Source: Ahrensia sp.
GTDB lineage: Bacteria; Pseudomonadota; Alphaproteobacteria; Rhizobiales; Rhizobiaceae
Reading direction: 5' to 3'
NCBI GenBank assembly: GCA_002706335.1
Contig: PAKZ01000023.1
Location: forward strand, 1-64,000
DNA length: 64,000 bases
The translations under genes were made by a program, and so were the position numbers. Shown one piece after another: positions 46,953 through 57,574 of the stretch (positions within the stretch are counted from its first letter, which is position 1; each line of letters starts with the position of its first letter). Below the pieces are notes generated by a model that did not search any database, was not told the origin of the DNA, and saw nothing but the letters and a program-made list of their open reading frames with translations.

Positions 46953-47336
46953 ATGACAAGAACGGACAAAAAAGTTGGGTACTCACCAAAAGGTAAGTTA
47001 ACCGCCCCGGCGCATGACTATACGCGCGAGACCGCTGCATCCGGCGTCGAAAGCGCCCTCAAGATACTGGAGGGCCGCTGGAAGCTGGTGATTCTGTTCC
47101 ACCTGTTCGGCGGCCGGGTCATGCGCTTCTCGGACCTCGAGCGCGCCATCCCTGACGTGTCCCAGAAGATGCTGATCCAGCAATTGCGGCAGCTTGAGGC
47201 TGACGGCATCGTGCATCGCACGGTCTACCCGCAGGTTCCGCCCAAGGTCGAATACAGGCTCACGGAATGGGGGCAGGACCTCTGTCCCGCCCTCGACGCC
47301 TTGCTTGGCTGGGCGGCGGCGCGGCCGAAAGCCTGA
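46953..47336 (+). CDS. HxlR-family transcriptional regulator
   Basis: A 127-residue winged-helix regulator. ALKILEGRWKLVILFHLFGG, FSDLERAIPDVSQKMLIQQL and the wing are diagnostic. HxlR proteins usually sense electrophiles, quinones or aldehydes, often through an N-terminal Cys; none is visible early in this protein, so the signal may differ. It is divergent from the NTF2-like gene. An inverted repeat overlaps its first codons (46981-46998). Confidence 0.82.
   Translation: MTRTDKKVGYSPKGKLTAPAHDYTRETAASGVESALKILEGRWKLVILFHLFGGRVMRFSDLERAIPDVSQKMLIQQLRQLEADGIVHRTVYPQVPPKVEYRLTEWGQDLCPALDALLGWAAARPKA
46981..46998. promoter_or_regulatory. Candidate HxlR operator
   Basis: ACTCACC-AAAA-GGTAAGT is an inverted repeat with one mismatch, located within the first 15 codons of the HxlR gene and close to the divergent NTF2-like promoter. 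Autoregulation through this site is possible. Confidence 0.35.
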
Positions 47337-47352
47337 CCCCCGCACGCGCCGA

Positions 47353-49155
47353 TCAGTGATTGTCGCGCGGCATGCCCCTTGTCTGCGCGATTTTCTGGTA
47401 TTTGACCGCCGGCTTCAGAACCATGCCTTCGGACAGCTGATCCACCATAGCGCGCTGGATTTCCTGCCAGGGCGTCTGGCTGTCCGGATAGGCGTAACCG
47501 CCTTCGTCCGCCAGTGCCTTGCGTCGCGCCGCCAGCTCTTCGTCGGAGAGAAGGATATTCGCCTCGCCCTTGCCGAGATCGACGCGGATCCGGTCGCCCG
47601 ATTTAAGCAGCGCCAGCCCGCCCATCGCGGCCGCTTCCGGCGACGCATTGAGGATCGAGGGCGAGCCCGACGTGCCGGACTGCCTTCCGTCGCCGATACA
47701 GGGCAGCGACTTGATGCCTTTCTTGATCAGGTAATCCGGCGGCTGCATGTTGACGACTTCCGCCGCGCCCGGATAGCCGATCGGGCCTGTGCCGCGCATG
47801 ATCAGGATTGTGTGTTCGTCGATTCCTTCCGCCGGATCGTCGATGCGCGCGTGATAGTCCTCCGGCCCGTCGAAGACTGCCACCTTGCCCTCGAAGGCGT
47901 CCGGGTCGTCGGGATTGGAAAGGTATCGCTTGCGGAATTCCTCGGAGATCACGCTGGTCTTCATGATCGCGGAATCGAACAGAGTCCCCTTCAGGTTGAT
48001 GAAGCCCGCATGCGCCACCATCGGCTGCGCGACGGTGCGGATCACGTTGGTGTTCAAATTCTCGACCGAGCTGCAATTCTCGCCGATCGACTTGCCGTTC
48101 GCCGTCACGGCGCCGGGATGCGGCAGCAGTTTTTCCTTCATCAGTTCCATGACCACGGCCGGCACGCCGCCGGCGCGGCAATAATCCTCGCCGAGAAACT
48201 CGCCGGCCGGCTGCAGGTTCACCAGCAGCGGGATGGCATGCCCGACCGCCTGCCAGTCGTCATTGGTCAGCGAGATGCCGAGATGCCGCGCGATCGCGTT
48301 CAGATGGATCGGCGCATTGGTCGAACCGCCAATGGCGGAATTGACCACGATGGCGTTTTCGAAGGCTTCGCGCGTCATGATGTCGGACGGTTTCAGGTCC
48401 TCATGCACCATCTCGACGATCCGCTTGCCCGTCTCGTATGAAATCTGCCCGCGCTCGCGATAGGGCGCCGGGATCGCCGCCGAACCCGGCAACTGCATGC
48501 CCAGCGCTTCGGCGAGCGAGTTCATCGTCGTCGCGGTGCCCATCGTGTTGCAATAGCCGACAGACGGCGCCGAAGAGGCGACGATATCCATGAACTCGTC
48601 ATAGTCGATCTCGCCCGCAGACAGCCGCTCGCGCGACTTCCACACGATCGTGCCGGACCCGGTGCGCTCGCCGCGATGCCAGCCGTTCAGCATCGGCCCC
48701 ACAGACAGCGCTATCGCCGGAATGTTGACGGTCGCCGCCGCCATCAGCAGCGCCGGCGTGGTCTTGTCGCAGCCGATGGTCAGCACCACCCCGTCGAGCG
48801 GATAGCCGTACAGCACCTCCACCAGCGACAGATAGGCCAGGTTGCGGTCGAGCGACGCGGTCGGTCGTTTGCCGGTTTCCTGGATCGGATGGCAGGGAAA
48901 CTCGAAGGGTATTCCACCCGCTGCCTCGATGCCGGAGCGCACACGCTTCGCCAGCTCGACGTGATGGCGATTGCACGGGGACAGGTCGGAGCCGGTTTGG
49001 GCGATGCCGATGATCGGTTTGCCCGATTGCAGCTCTTCGCGCGTGATCCCGAAATTCAGGTAGCGCTCGAGATAGAGCGCGGTCATGCCGGGATTGTCAG
49101 GATTGTCGAACCATTGCTGGCTGCGCAGCTTTGTTGTCTTTGATTCGGCCATCAC
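47353..49155 (-). CDS. IlvD/Edd-family sugar-acid dehydratase
   Basis: A 600-residue Fe-S dehydratase. The three cluster cysteines are visible in [18 protein letters not shown] and GYCNTMGTA. The length and motifs ([15 protein letters not shown]) match the pentonate dehydratase branch (L-arabonate / D-xylonate) better than IlvD of branched-chain amino-acid synthesis. The product would be a 2-keto-3-deoxy acid. Starts at 49155 or 49152 are equivalent. No aldolase or semialdehyde dehydrogenase is adjacent, so the pathway is incomplete in this window. Confidence 0.85.
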   Translation of the reverse strand: MMAESKTTKLRSQQWFDNPDNPGMTALYLERYLNFGITREELQSGKPIIGIAQTGSDLSPCNRHHVELAKRVRSGIEAAGGIPFEFPCHPIQETGKRPTASLDRNLAYLSLVEVLYGYPLDGVVLTIGCDKTTPALLMAAATVNIPAIALSVGPMLNGWHRGERTGSGTIVWKSRERLSAGEIDYDEFMDIVASSAPSVGYCNTMGTATTMNSLAEALGMQLPGSAAIPAPYRERGQISYETGKRIVEMVHEDLKPSDIMTREAFENAIVVNSAIGGSTNAPIHLNAIARHLGISLTNDDWQAVGHAIPLLVNLQPAGEFLGEDYCRAGGVPAVVMELMKEKLLPHPGAVTANGKSIGENCSSVENLNTNVIRTVAQPMVAHAGFINLKGTLFDSAIMKTSVISEEFRKRYLSNPDDPDAFEGKVAVFDGPEDYHARIDDPAEGIDEHTILIMRGTGPIGYPGAAEVVNMQPPDYLIKKGIKSLPCIGDGRQSGTSGSPSILNASPEAAAMGGLALLKSGDRIRVDLGKGEANILLSDEELAARRKALADEGGYAYPDSQTPWQEIQRAMVDQLSEGMVLKPAVKYQKIAQTRGMPRDNH

Positions 49156-49224
49156 GCCCTCCCGTTTCGTCTCGGCTCAGCGTTAGGCCAAGGCAGGCAA
49201 AGCCGCAAGAGCGGCGACGGCGGG

Positions 49225-49437
49225 TCAGTCGCCGTCGGGGACGTATTCCAGCAGGTCGCCGGGCTGGCACTCCAGAACCGCGCAGATCTTTTCAAGCGTA
49301 TCGAAACGCACGCCGCGCACTTTGCCCGATTTCAGCAGCGATACGTTCTGTTCGGTGATGCCGATTGCCTCCGCCAGTTCCTTCGAGCGCATCTTGCGCT
49401 TCGCCAGCATGACGTCGAGTTGCACGATGATGGCCAT
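49225..49437 (-). CDS. Small XRE/Cro-type regulator (YozG-like)
   Basis: A 70-residue protein composed of a single helix-turn-helix (RSKELAEAIGITEQNVSLLKSGKVRGVRFDTLEKICAVL). It follows a DUF2975 membrane gene after 3 nt on the same strand. Such pairs are widespread; the small regulator probably represses the operon. Confidence 0.85.
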   Translation of the reverse strand: MAIIVQLDVMLAKRKMRSKELAEAIGITEQNVSLLKSGKVRGVRFDTLEKICAVLECQPGDLLEYVPDGD

Positions 49438-49440
49438 GGT

Positions 49441-49986
49441 TCAGACGAAGCTCTTGTTTTCCTGCTCGATCTCACTGCCCAGGACGAGCGCGTGCGCCAC
49501 CAGCAGGAAAACCCCGGCGAGAAAGATCGAGAAAAGCTGCGTGCTCTCTACACCGATCGCCAATTGCCGTTCGCCGGGCGGGTTGCCCATAGACAGAAAC
49601 AGGATCGTCAGGGTGCGCGACACGGTGGAATAGATTGCCAGCACGAACAGCGTGATCCCGGCCCGGCGCATCCATGTCGCTGCCTCCTGCGTCAGGATCC
49701 GGCCTTGTCCTGTCAGGGAGAACATCCGCATCAGGCATCGGATCGCGTGGATCATCAGGCCGATCGCGATCCAGCCGAGGGCAAGGCTGACGATGCGTGC
49801 CGTCATCGATACCGTCGCCGGATCGCGCACGACGTCCGGGAAGGCTCGGGTGAGAACGCCGACGTCAGCGATTGTCATCGCGGTCAGCACGGCGCCGGCG
49901 AAGGCCAGTGCCGCGATCAACGCGACAGAGAAACCGTAGAGAATGCGGCTGAGCCGTTTCAGCCGGTCGAGCGTGTGTGTCGACAT
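49441..49986 (-). CDS. DUF2975 membrane protein
   Basis: A 181-residue membrane protein with about four hydrophobic helices (near 20-40, 65-85, 115-135 and 150-170), matching the DUF2975 layout. It is coupled to the XRE gene 3 nt downstream. ATG 49986 (after GAGGTGTCA) is a better start than the track's 50013, which would add nine residues that overlap the promoter. Function unknown; it might be a membrane sensor or a bacteriocin-immunity-like protein, neither proven. Confidence 0.75.
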   Translation of the reverse strand: MSTHTLDRLKRLSRILYGFSVALIAALAFAGAVLTAMTIADVGVLTRAFPDVVRDPATVSMTARIVSLALGWIAIGLMIHAIRCLMRMFSLTGQGRILTQEAATWMRRAGITLFVLAIYSTVSRTLTILFLSMGNPPGERQLAIGVESTQLFSIFLAGVFLLVAHALVLGSEIEQENKSFV

Positions 49987-50016
49987 TGACACCTCGTCAA
50001 AAAACGTTTGCATTAA

Positions 50017-50027
50017 TTATCGTATAA
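50017..50027. promoter_or_regulatory. AT-rich palindrome before DUF2975/XRE
   Basis: TTAT-CGT-ATAA lies in the AT-rich 70-nt region between the divergent DUF2975 and lipoprotein genes. It is a candidate operator for the small XRE regulator and could also affect the divergent gene. Confidence 0.35.
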
Positions 50028-50056
50028 CAATAATAAATCGCCGTAAAGAGTGAAAT

Positions 50057-50686
50057 ATGGAGTTCTCGATGTCATCGTTTTCCGCCCGTGCACTACCGCG
50101 CCGCACGGCCGCCTTTCTGCCTGCTCTCCTTGTCTCTTTCGCACTTTCCGGCTGCGCCGGGCTCGGCACGCCGCCTGCCAGCGCGCTGAAACTCGCCCGC
50201 ATGAATCCGATGGAAGCCGATCCCGGCGCGATCCGCTTTGCATTGGCGACACCCTCTTTCCTGCGGCTTCGCGACGGCGACGTCACCGTGACGGTGCGGT
50301 ACGACACGGGTGACCCGAAGACGAGTTTCCTGGAGCAATACAAGCCGATCATCACGGACGAGACGGCGTCTGCGCCCGGCCTGCCCGCGCCTGGCGGCGA
50401 AAGTCGTCTTGTCGTTGCCCGGTTCGACCAGGCCGACAGCGAGGCGTTCCGCGCCATGCAGGCGCGCGTAAAGGCGTTCAAGGCCGGGGTTGGGAAAGGG
50501 AAAGGATCGCTCACGGTTGGCGCTACCGGTTGCCGGACCGCGCCGGTTCCGGCCGGCCCCATTCGCATGTCGGCCTGGCTCCGGGCCGAAGCCGGCGAAC
50601 CCTATTTCATGCTGATGCGCGATGTCGACATGCGTGGAAAGCTTGAAAAGGCCGGCGCCGACGCCGGCCTGATTCCGCCGTGCTGA
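50057..50686 (+). CDS. Putative exported lipoprotein
   Basis: A 209-residue protein with a signal peptide and lipobox LSGCAGLG, so likely lipidated. The remainder (ALKLARMNPMEADPGAIRFALATPSFL...) has no domain I recognise; LRDGDVTVTVRYDTG hints at beta-strands. It ends with a free Cys (IPPC). ATG 50057 or 50069 are both possible. Divergent from the DUF2975/XRE pair and convergent with the PQQ dehydrogenase. Confidence 0.65.
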   Translation: MEFSMSSFSARALPRRTAAFLPALLVSFALSGCAGLGTPPASALKLARMNPMEADPGAIRFALATPSFLRLRDGDVTVTVRYDTGDPKTSFLEQYKPIITDETASAPGLPAPGGESRLVVARFDQADSEAFRAMQARVKAFKAGVGKGKGSLTVGATGCRTAPVPAGPIRMSAWLRAEAGEPYFMLMRDVDMRGKLEKAGADAGLIPPC

Positions 50687-50709
50687 TACTGCGGCGGCGG
50701 ATAGGGTAA

Positions 50710-50729
50710 GGGCGGCGCGAACGCCGCCC
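50710..50729 (+). terminator. Hairpin after the lipoprotein gene
   Basis: GGGCGGCG and CGCCGCCC form a perfect 8-bp stem with a CGAA loop, between the convergent lipoprotein and PQQ-dehydrogenase genes. No U-tract follows; a shared terminator is plausible. Confidence 0.4.
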
Positions 50730-50739
50730 CGATATCTGG

Positions 50740-53294
50740 TCAGCCCGCGGACTGCGGCAGCGCATAGGCGATGACCGCGTCGCTGATCGGCGTTTCCATG
50801 AAATGATGGCCGCCCGGCGCGATCACCAGATACTGGCGCCCGTCGACCTCATAGGTCATCGGGTTGGCCTGGCCGCCGCCTGGAAGCGTGTCTTCCCACA
50901 GCACCTTGCCGGTCTTCTCGTCGATGGCGCGGATCATGTTGTCCGTCGTCGCCGCGACAAAGATCACACCGCCAGCTGTAACCACGGAGCCGCCATTGTT
51001 GGGCGTCCCGATGGTCAGCGGCAGCATCGAGGGAATCCCGAACGGGCCGTTTTGGCGCGCCGAGCCCAGCGGCTCGTCCCAAACGGTCTCGCCGGTCTTC
51101 AGGTCGATGGCGCGGATCCAGCCATAGGGCGGTTCCTTGCACAGCATCCCCGTGAGCGGCACGCGCCAGCCCGCATTGACGTCGATGGCGTAGGGAGAGC
51201 CCGCCTGCGGGTCGCCTTCGCCTTCGGCGCCGCCGGACTGGCCGCTTTCCGGATCCTCGTATTTCTGGACGATCGTGCGCAGATTGCGCTTGTCGGCCTC
51301 CTCGCGGGTCAGCAGCCGGTTGTGGTTGGGCATGTCGTTGTAATTCGCGATGATCAGCCCGCGTTCCGGGTCGACCGCCACGCTGCCCAGTCCGATCCGC
51401 CATTATAGCCCGGATACTGGATCCAGTGCCGGTCGACGGTCGGCGGCGTGTAAATGCCGTCATAGGCCGCGCGTCGAAACTGGATGCGGCACCACAACTG
51501 GTCGAGCGGAGTGGCGCCCCACATATCCTTCTCGGTGAGATCGGGCTTGCGCAGAGTGGCGTAGCTGGAGACGGGCTGCGTCGGCGAAATGTTCTCCGGT
51601 TCCACACCGCCTGTGGGCGCATCCATTTCCTCGACCGGGAAAAGCGACTCGCCTGTCTCGCGGTTCAGGACATAGATGTCGCCCTGCTTGGAAGGCAGAA
51701 TGATCGCCGGAACGGTGCCGCCGTCCTCCGGAAAATCGACCAGCGTGGCCTGCGAACCGAGATCGTAGTCCCAGACGTCGTAATGAACGGTCTGGAAATG
51801 CCAGACCGGCTCGCCGGTCGTCGCATCGAGCGCGACGAGCGAAGTCGAGAATTCGTTCTCCGCATCCGAGCGGTTGCCGCCATAATAGTCGACGGCTGAA
51901 TTGCCGAGCGGGACATAGACGTAGCCCAGCTGCTCGTCGGCGACCGCGGTCGTCCACATGTTCGGTGTGCCGCGTGTATAGATCTCGCCCTGCGGCGGTG
52001 CGCCGGTCAGATCCGGATTGGCGAGGTCCCACGCCCAGGCAAGTTCGCCGGTCACCGCGTCATAGCCGCGGATGACGCCGGATGGTGCGTCCTCTGCCTC
52101 GCCGTCGGAAACCTGGGCGCCTGTGACGACGACGCCGCGCACGATGACCGGCGGCGCGGTGACGGCATACCAGCCCGGAATCACCTCGTCATTTTTCCAG
52201 ATGCCTTCATTGAGGTCGACGGATCCGTTCTCGCCGAAATTGGCACAGGGTTCGCCGGTTTCGGCGTCGACTTCGATCAACCTTGCATCGAGCGTAGCCT
52301 CCACGACGCGTGCGGCGCAGACTTCGTCAGCAGCCGCTTCCGGATTGCGATAGAAGGCGACGCCTCGGCAGGTAGCGCCATAGGGGATCGACTCGGTCGA
52401 GACCTCGGGGTCGTAGCGCCATCTCTCCTCGCCGGTCGCCGCATCGACGGAAATCAGCACATTCATTGCCGAACACATGTAGAGATTGCCCCCGATCGCG
52501 ATAGGCGTGATCTCGGGCGAATATTTCCCCTGCGCCTTTTCGGAGGGCATGTCGCCGGTATGGTAGACCCAGGCGCGCTCCAGATCGCCGACATTGTCGG
52601 CGGTGATCTGGTCGAGCGACGAGTAGCGGGAAGCATTCTCGTCCCCGCCCCAGTAAGGCCAGTCCGCCCCGGCCTCGAGTGTCTGTTCGGGCTCGTTCGC
52701 TGCGACTGTAACGCCGGTAGTGTCTGCCAGAACCGGTGCTGCGGTCTCCTCGTTTGCCGCCGGGGCCGTGGCGCCGTCCTGCGTCGCCGTGTCGGCTGCG
52801 GCCGGGGCTTCCTGTGCTCTCGCCGTCGGTGCCAGCGCAACCTGCACGACACCGATCATGCCCATCGTGATGCCGAACAGCAGTCCGGCGGCAACGACGC
52901 CCGCCTGCGAATTGTCGCGGCGAATGCGCCGCACGTGCCGGACGCCCAGCGCCGGGATGCAGGCAAGCACGGCGATCATCATCACCGTCGGGGCGACCAG
53001 CCGCGGCACTTGTGCCCACCAGTCTGTTCCTACTTCCCAGAACGCCCAGATGATCGTGAAGAGATAGGTTGCGAGATAGAGCCAGAAACCCGCCATGCTG
53101 CGGCGGAGCATCAGTGCCCCGGAACCGATCAGGCCGATGCCGGCGATTGCGTAGTACCAGGACCCACCGAGCCCGATGAGCCAGATACCTCCCGCAAGAA
53201 TTGGAATTCCGAAAAGGATGAGGAGCAGGGCGACGACAGCCATGGCCCAATAGCCCGGCCCGCGCTCCGCTTCGACATACGTTTGCTCAGACAT
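50740..53294 (-). pseudogene. gcd: PQQ-dependent membrane glucose dehydrogenase, frameshifted
   Basis: Two overlapping ORFs make up one glucose/quinate/shikimate-type PQQ dehydrogenase. 51354-53294 holds the five-helix membrane domain (about residues 15-155), an Ala/Thr/Glu-rich linker and most of the beta-propeller. 50740-51381 holds the last about 210 residues, ending near the AYALPQSAG terminus. The shift lies at CCC 51386-51388: adding one G on the minus strand (tgggcagc to tggggcagc) restores SDWGSVAVDPERG, and the total becomes 2556 nt, i.e. 851 residues. The intact enzyme would oxidise glucose to gluconate in the periplasm and reduce ubiquinone. Either a real inactivation or a sequencing error in a G-run. 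Confidence 0.85.
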
Positions 53295-53434
53295 GAGAGA
53301 AACTCCGTTGAGAGGACGTCATCCGTGGTTTGAACGGACAGATCCGACGGGAGTTCCCGAATTTAACATTTCGTGTTGCAACCGGATCGCCATATCGCCC
53401 TTAAACGGGCCCGCGGCGATCCGGCTCCCTGGCC

Positions 53435-55072
53435 TTATCCGGCCTTCAGTTTGCGCAGGTGGGCGACCAGCGCGGCGGTCGAGCTGTCGCGCTTCTCCAC
53501 GCCGTCTCCGGTCTCGACGACCGGCAGAAGCGCGGTCGCCAGCTCCTTGCCCAGTTCCACGCCCCATTGGTCGAAGGCGTTGATCCCGTAGAGCTGCGCC
53601 TCGACGAAGACGCGGTGCTCGTAGAGCGCGATGATCCGCCCCAGCGCATAGGGATCGAGCTTGTCATAGAGAATGGTGATCGACGGCCGATTGCCGGTGA
53701 AAACGCGGTGCGGCGCCAGCTCGGCGGCCTCCGCTTCGCCCATCCCCTTATCGATAAGCTGCGCCCTGGCCTCATCGAATGTCCGACCCTTCATCAGCGC
53801 TTCCGACTGCGCCAGGCAGTTGGCGAGCAGCAGGTCGTGATGCTGGCGCAGCCCCGGCTCATGGCTGTTGGCGGCGGCGAGGAACTCCACCGGCACGATA
53901 TCCGTGCCCTGGTGCAGGAGCTGGAAGAAGGCGTGCTGGCCGTTGGTGCCGGGCTCGCCCCAGACCACGGGCCCGGACACGCCGTCCACCGGCTCGCCGG
54001 AGACCGTCACGCCCTTGCCGTTCGATTCCATGTCGAGCTGCTGCAGATAGGCGGGCAGGCGGGCCAGACGCTGGTCGTAGGGGATCACCGCGCGAGACGG
54101 ATAGCCTGAAATCGCCCGGTTCCAATAGCCGATCAGGCCGAGCATCATTGGCAGGTTCTCGGCGACCGGCGCGGATTTGAAATGAGTGTCGATCGCATGC
54201 GCGCCGTCGAGCAGCCGGCCGAAATTCTCAGGTCCGATCGCCAGCATGATCGGCAGGCCGATGGCGCTCCACAGCGAATAGCGTCCGCCGACCCAGTCCC
54301 AGAAGCCGAAGGTGCGCTCCTCGCCGATGCCGAAGGCGGCCACCTTGGGCAGCGCCGTCGACACCGCGCAGAAATGGCTCGCCACGGCGCTCTCGCCCAG
54401 CGCGTTGACCAGCCATGCCCGCGCCGTCGCGGCATTGGTCATGGTCTCGATCGTGGTGAATGTCTTCGAGGCGACGACGAACAGGGTGCGCGCCGGATCG
54501 AGGCCGGACAGCGTGTCTGCCATATGCGCGCCGTCGACATTGGAGACGAAATGGCAGCGTGGCCCGTCATGATAGGGCGACAGCGCCAGCACAGCCATGG
54601 CCGGGCCGAGGTCGGAACCGCCAATGCCGATATTGACGACATCGGTGAAGGGCGCGCCCGTCGCGCCCTTGATCGTGCCGGCGCGCACCCCGTGGCAGAA
54701 ATCCGCCATCGCTGCCAACACCGCATTGACCTCCGGCATGACGTCCTCGCCGTCGACGATGACCGGCGTGTTGGAGCGGTTGCGCAGCGCCGTGTGAAGC
54801 ACCGCGCGGTCCTCGGTCGTGTTGATCTTTTCTCCGGCGAACATCGCGTCGCGGCGGTCTTCGACATCGCAGGCCCCGGCGAGGGTCTCCAGAAGCCGGA
54901 TCGTCTCGTCATTGACCCGGCATTTCGACCAGTCGAGCAGCAGATCCTCGTACTGCGCGCTGTGCTTGCCGAACCGCCCGGAATCTTCCGAAAATGCGGC
55001 GCGCATATCGGTCGGCGCACCGTTTTCGAAATGGCGTTTCAGGGCGTCGATGGCGTCGGTTTTCGTCGGCAT
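53435..55072 (-). CDS. pgi: Glucose-6-phosphate isomerase
   Basis: A 545-residue cytoplasmic enzyme interconverting glucose-6-phosphate and fructose-6-phosphate. Family signatures are present: [14 protein letters not shown] near 150, the [11 protein letters not shown] loop, and the second signature region around [13 protein letters not shown] near the C-terminus. The track start (55126) adds 18 unlikely residues; ATG 55072 follows GGGAGAG. It is divergent from the alcohol dehydrogenase gene and lies 140 nt from the PQQ dehydrogenase. Confidence 0.94.
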   Translation of the reverse strand: MPTKTDAIDALKRHFENGAPTDMRAAFSEDSGRFGKHSAQYEDLLLDWSKCRVNDETIRLLETLAGACDVEDRRDAMFAGEKINTTEDRAVLHTALRNRSNTPVIVDGEDVMPEVNAVLAAMADFCHGVRAGTIKGATGAPFTDVVNIGIGGSDLGPAMAVLALSPYHDGPRCHFVSNVDGAHMADTLSGLDPARTLFVVASKTFTTIETMTNAATARAWLVNALGESAVASHFCAVSTALPKVAAFGIGEERTFGFWDWVGGRYSLWSAIGLPIMLAIGPENFGRLLDGAHAIDTHFKSAPVAENLPMMLGLIGYWNRAISGYPSRAVIPYDQRLARLPAYLQQLDMESNGKGVTVSGEPVDGVSGPVVWGEPGTNGQHAFFQLLHQGTDIVPVEFLAAANSHEPGLRQHHDLLLANCLAQSEALMKGRTFDEARAQLIDKGMGEAEAAELAPHRVFTGNRPSITILYDKLDPYALGRIIALYEHRVFVEAQLYGINAFDQWGVELGKELATALLPVVETGDGVEKRDSSTAALVAHLRKLKAG

Positions 55073-55239
55073 GATGGCTCTCCCGGTCGGACCGCGGCGG
55101 TGGCGCGGATGCGCGATGGCGGCCACGATCTATAAAGGACCTGGGCGGCGCGAATGCAAGCCGCGCCGCTGCCTTGACCGGGCAATTCCATTCTGGCGCC
55201 ATCCGCATTATGGCTTGGACAGTCAGTGGGAGAATTTCG

Positions 55240-56277
55240 ATGCGCGCGGTGATCTTCGAGGAATTTGGCAAACAGCCGGAACTGCGGACGGTGCCCGATC
55301 CGACGCCGGAGCCGGACGGGGTCGTCGTCAAGGTCGAGGCGAATGGCGTCTGCCGGTCGGACTGGCATGGCTGGAAGGGGCATGATCCCTCCATCGCCCT
55401 GCCGCATGTGCCGGGGCATGAACTGGCCGGTACTATCGTCGCCGTCGGCGCGGAGGTCCGTCGCTTCCGCGAAGGCGACCGGGTGACCGTCCCCTTCGTC
55501 GCCGGCTGCGGTCATTGTTCCGAATGCGCGTCGGGCAACCAGCAGGTCTGCCCGGACCAGTACCAGGTCGGCTTTTCCGGATGGGGCTCGTTCGCCGAAT
55601 ATGTCGGTCTGCGCCACGCCGACCTGAACCTTGTGAAACTGCCCGAATCCATGTCCTTCGATGTCGCGGCCAGCCTCGGCTGCCGCTTTGTCACCTCGTT
55701 TCGCGCGGTCGTCGACAAGGGCCGCGTCTCCGCCGGAGAATGGGTCGCCGTGCATGGCTGCGGCGGCGTCGGCCTGTCGGCGATCATGATCGCGGTCGCC
55801 TCCGGCGCACGCGTCGTCGCCGTCGACGTGACCGATGAAAAGCTCGCAATGGCGAAAGCGCTCGGTGCGGAGGTGATCGTCAACGGCGCGTCGGACAACC
55901 CGGTCAAGGCGATCCGCCAGGCCACCGGCGGCGGCGCCCATCTGTCGCTCGATGCGCTCGGCCATTCGACGACCTTCGCTAATTCGGTCAAATGCCTGCG
56001 CCCGCGCGGCCGCCACGTTCAGGTCGGCCTCTTGCTCGGTGAGCATTTGACCCCGGCCGCGCCGATGGCCCGCGTCATCGCGCTGGAGCTGGAAATCCAT
56101 GGTTCCCACGGCATCCAGTCTTTCCGTTACGCCGCCGCCCTCGCGCTTATCGAAGCCGGCCGCCTGCAGCCCGAGAAGATGATCGGCAGCCGCATCACGC
56201 TGGAGCAATCCATCGACGTGCTGACCGGCATGGACGCGTCCACCTCGACCGGGATCCCGGTGATCACCTCCTTTTGA
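55240..56277 (+). CDS. Zinc-dependent alcohol dehydrogenase family protein
   Basis: A 345-residue MDR-family dehydrogenase. Catalytic-zinc motifs are CRSDWHGW and PGHELAG; the structural-zinc cysteines are in CGHCSECASGNQQVC; the NAD(P) motif GCGGVGLSAIMIA is near 170. The start 55240 follows GGGAG at good spacing; the track start 55174 is an extension. The alcohol substrate is not decided by sequence; the protein resembles members annotated as alcohol or sorbitol dehydrogenases. Confidence 0.87.
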   Translation: MRAVIFEEFGKQPELRTVPDPTPEPDGVVVKVEANGVCRSDWHGWKGHDPSIALPHVPGHELAGTIVAVGAEVRRFREGDRVTVPFVAGCGHCSECASGNQQVCPDQYQVGFSGWGSFAEYVGLRHADLNLVKLPESMSFDVAASLGCRFVTSFRAVVDKGRVSAGEWVAVHGCGGVGLSAIMIAVASGARVVAVDVTDEKLAMAKALGAEVIVNGASDNPVKAIRQATGGGAHLSLDALGHSTTFANSVKCLRPRGRHVQVGLLLGEHLTPAAPMARVIALELEIHGSHGIQSFRYAAALALIEAGRLQPEKMIGSRITLEQSIDVLTGMDASTSTGIPVITSF

Positions 56278-56394
56278 GCGTGTATCCGGAGTCACAATCT
56301 CGTGATGACGCGTTATCTGCGCCGCCCTTCGGTTGAACGGGCGTGACCCGGCGCTACCTCGGTTTGGTCACCCGACGTCAACCGGAGGATTTCA

Positions 56395-57171
56395 ATGAGA
56401 TTGACACGACGCCGTTTTGTAACCACCACCGCCATGGCGGCGGGCACGGTCACCTTCCTGCCCTACATGGCCCGCGCCCAGATGGCCGAAGGCGACATGT
56501 TCTCGACCGATGCCGGCGACATCGCCGTTCACCCGATCGCGCATGCCTCCTTCGTGATGGAGACGCCGGCCGGTGTCATCTATGTCGATCCCGTCGGCGA
56601 TCCGGCTTCCTATGCCGACCTGCCGGCGCCGGACCTGATCCTGATCACCCATGAGCATGGCGACCATTACAATGCCGATACGCTTGCCGCGCTTGTCGGC
56701 GAGAGCACGGTGATGATCGCCAATCCGGCCGTCCACGGCATGTTGTCCGACGACCTGAAGGCCAAGGCGAGCGCAATCGCCAACGGCGAGTCGTCCGAGT
56801 TCAACGGCGTGGCGATCGACGCCATCCCCGCCTACAACACGACCGAGGAACGCAAGAACTTCCACCCGCAGGGCCGTGACAACGGCTATGTGCTGAGCTT
56901 CGACGGGTTCCGCGTCTATATTTCCGGCGACACCGAAGACATCCCGGAAATGCGGGCGCTTGAGAACATCGATCTCGCCTTCCTCTGCATGAACCTGCCC
57001 TTCACCATGGATGTCGAGCAGGCCGCCTCGGCGGTCGAGGAGTTCAAGCCGACATACGTCTATCCCTACCATTATCGGGGTCGCGACGGCGGTACGCAGG
57101 ATCCGCAGGAATTCGCGAGCCTGGTCGGCGACGCCACCGAAGTAAAAATGGGCGATTGGTACGGCGGCTGA
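56395..57171 (+). CDS. Tat-exported metallo-beta-lactamase-fold hydrolase
   Basis: A 258-residue MBL-fold protein. The N-terminus has a twin-arginine signal (TRRRFVTTTAMAAG) and predicted cleavage near ARAQM. The metal motif HEHGDH is at residues 86-91, and further ligands are likely in the His/Asp positions of SGDTED and YPYHYRG. The UlaG-like layout suggests a phosphodiesterase or lactonase-like hydrolase in the periplasm; a lactam substrate is not implied. A Tat signal fits a protein that binds metal before export. Confidence 0.82.
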   Translation: MRLTRRRFVTTTAMAAGTVTFLPYMARAQMAEGDMFSTDAGDIAVHPIAHASFVMETPAGVIYVDPVGDPASYADLPAPDLILITHEHGDHYNADTLAALVGESTVMIANPAVHGMLSDDLKAKASAIANGESSEFNGVAIDAIPAYNTTEERKNFHPQGRDNGYVLSFDGFRVYISGDTEDIPEMRALENIDLAFLCMNLPFTMDVEQAASAVEEFKPTYVYPYHYRGRDGGTQDPQEFASLVGDATEVKMGDWYGG

Positions 57172-57574
57172 CCGGCCGCCTTTGCCCGGGAGAAAACGCC
57201 GATCGCCGCCTGTTCATTATCGGCGATCGGTGTGAGCTTCACGATTCCGCCTTCAGGTTCCTTCCTGGAAATTCCCATGAGATCGTCCTCCTGATCGTCG
57301 CAACGGATCGATGCGCCGGGCCGTTTTCCACGCACATCGCGGTATTTTCCCGCAAATCGCCGCGCGCCGGAATTACTTTCATTACAAAATATTACTAGTC
57401 CCGTGCTTGGGCGATCGGGCGGGATGAATGGATGAAAATTGCCGGCCGTCTTTTTTCGGCCTTGGTTTCTTCATCCAATTGGCATCTCGGCAATGCAGAT
57501 AGGAAGCCACGGACTCGCCGCCTCTCGCGCGGCGGAAGAAAGTTGGCCCCATTGCCGGGGACAAGGAGGATGTC
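57172..57574. other. Intergenic region with a perfect inverted repeat
   Basis: No supported gene in these 403 bases. CCGATCGCCG (57199-57208) and CGGCGATCGG (57221-57230) form a perfect 10-bp stem with a 12-nt loop about 28 nt after the hydrolase stop, possibly a transcript-end hairpin. The centre, around 57360-57400, is AT-rich (tttcattacaaaatattactag) and may hold the promoter of the small gene at 57575. ORFs 57072-57335, 57156-57398 and 57382-57576 have no recognisable features. Confidence 0.5.
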
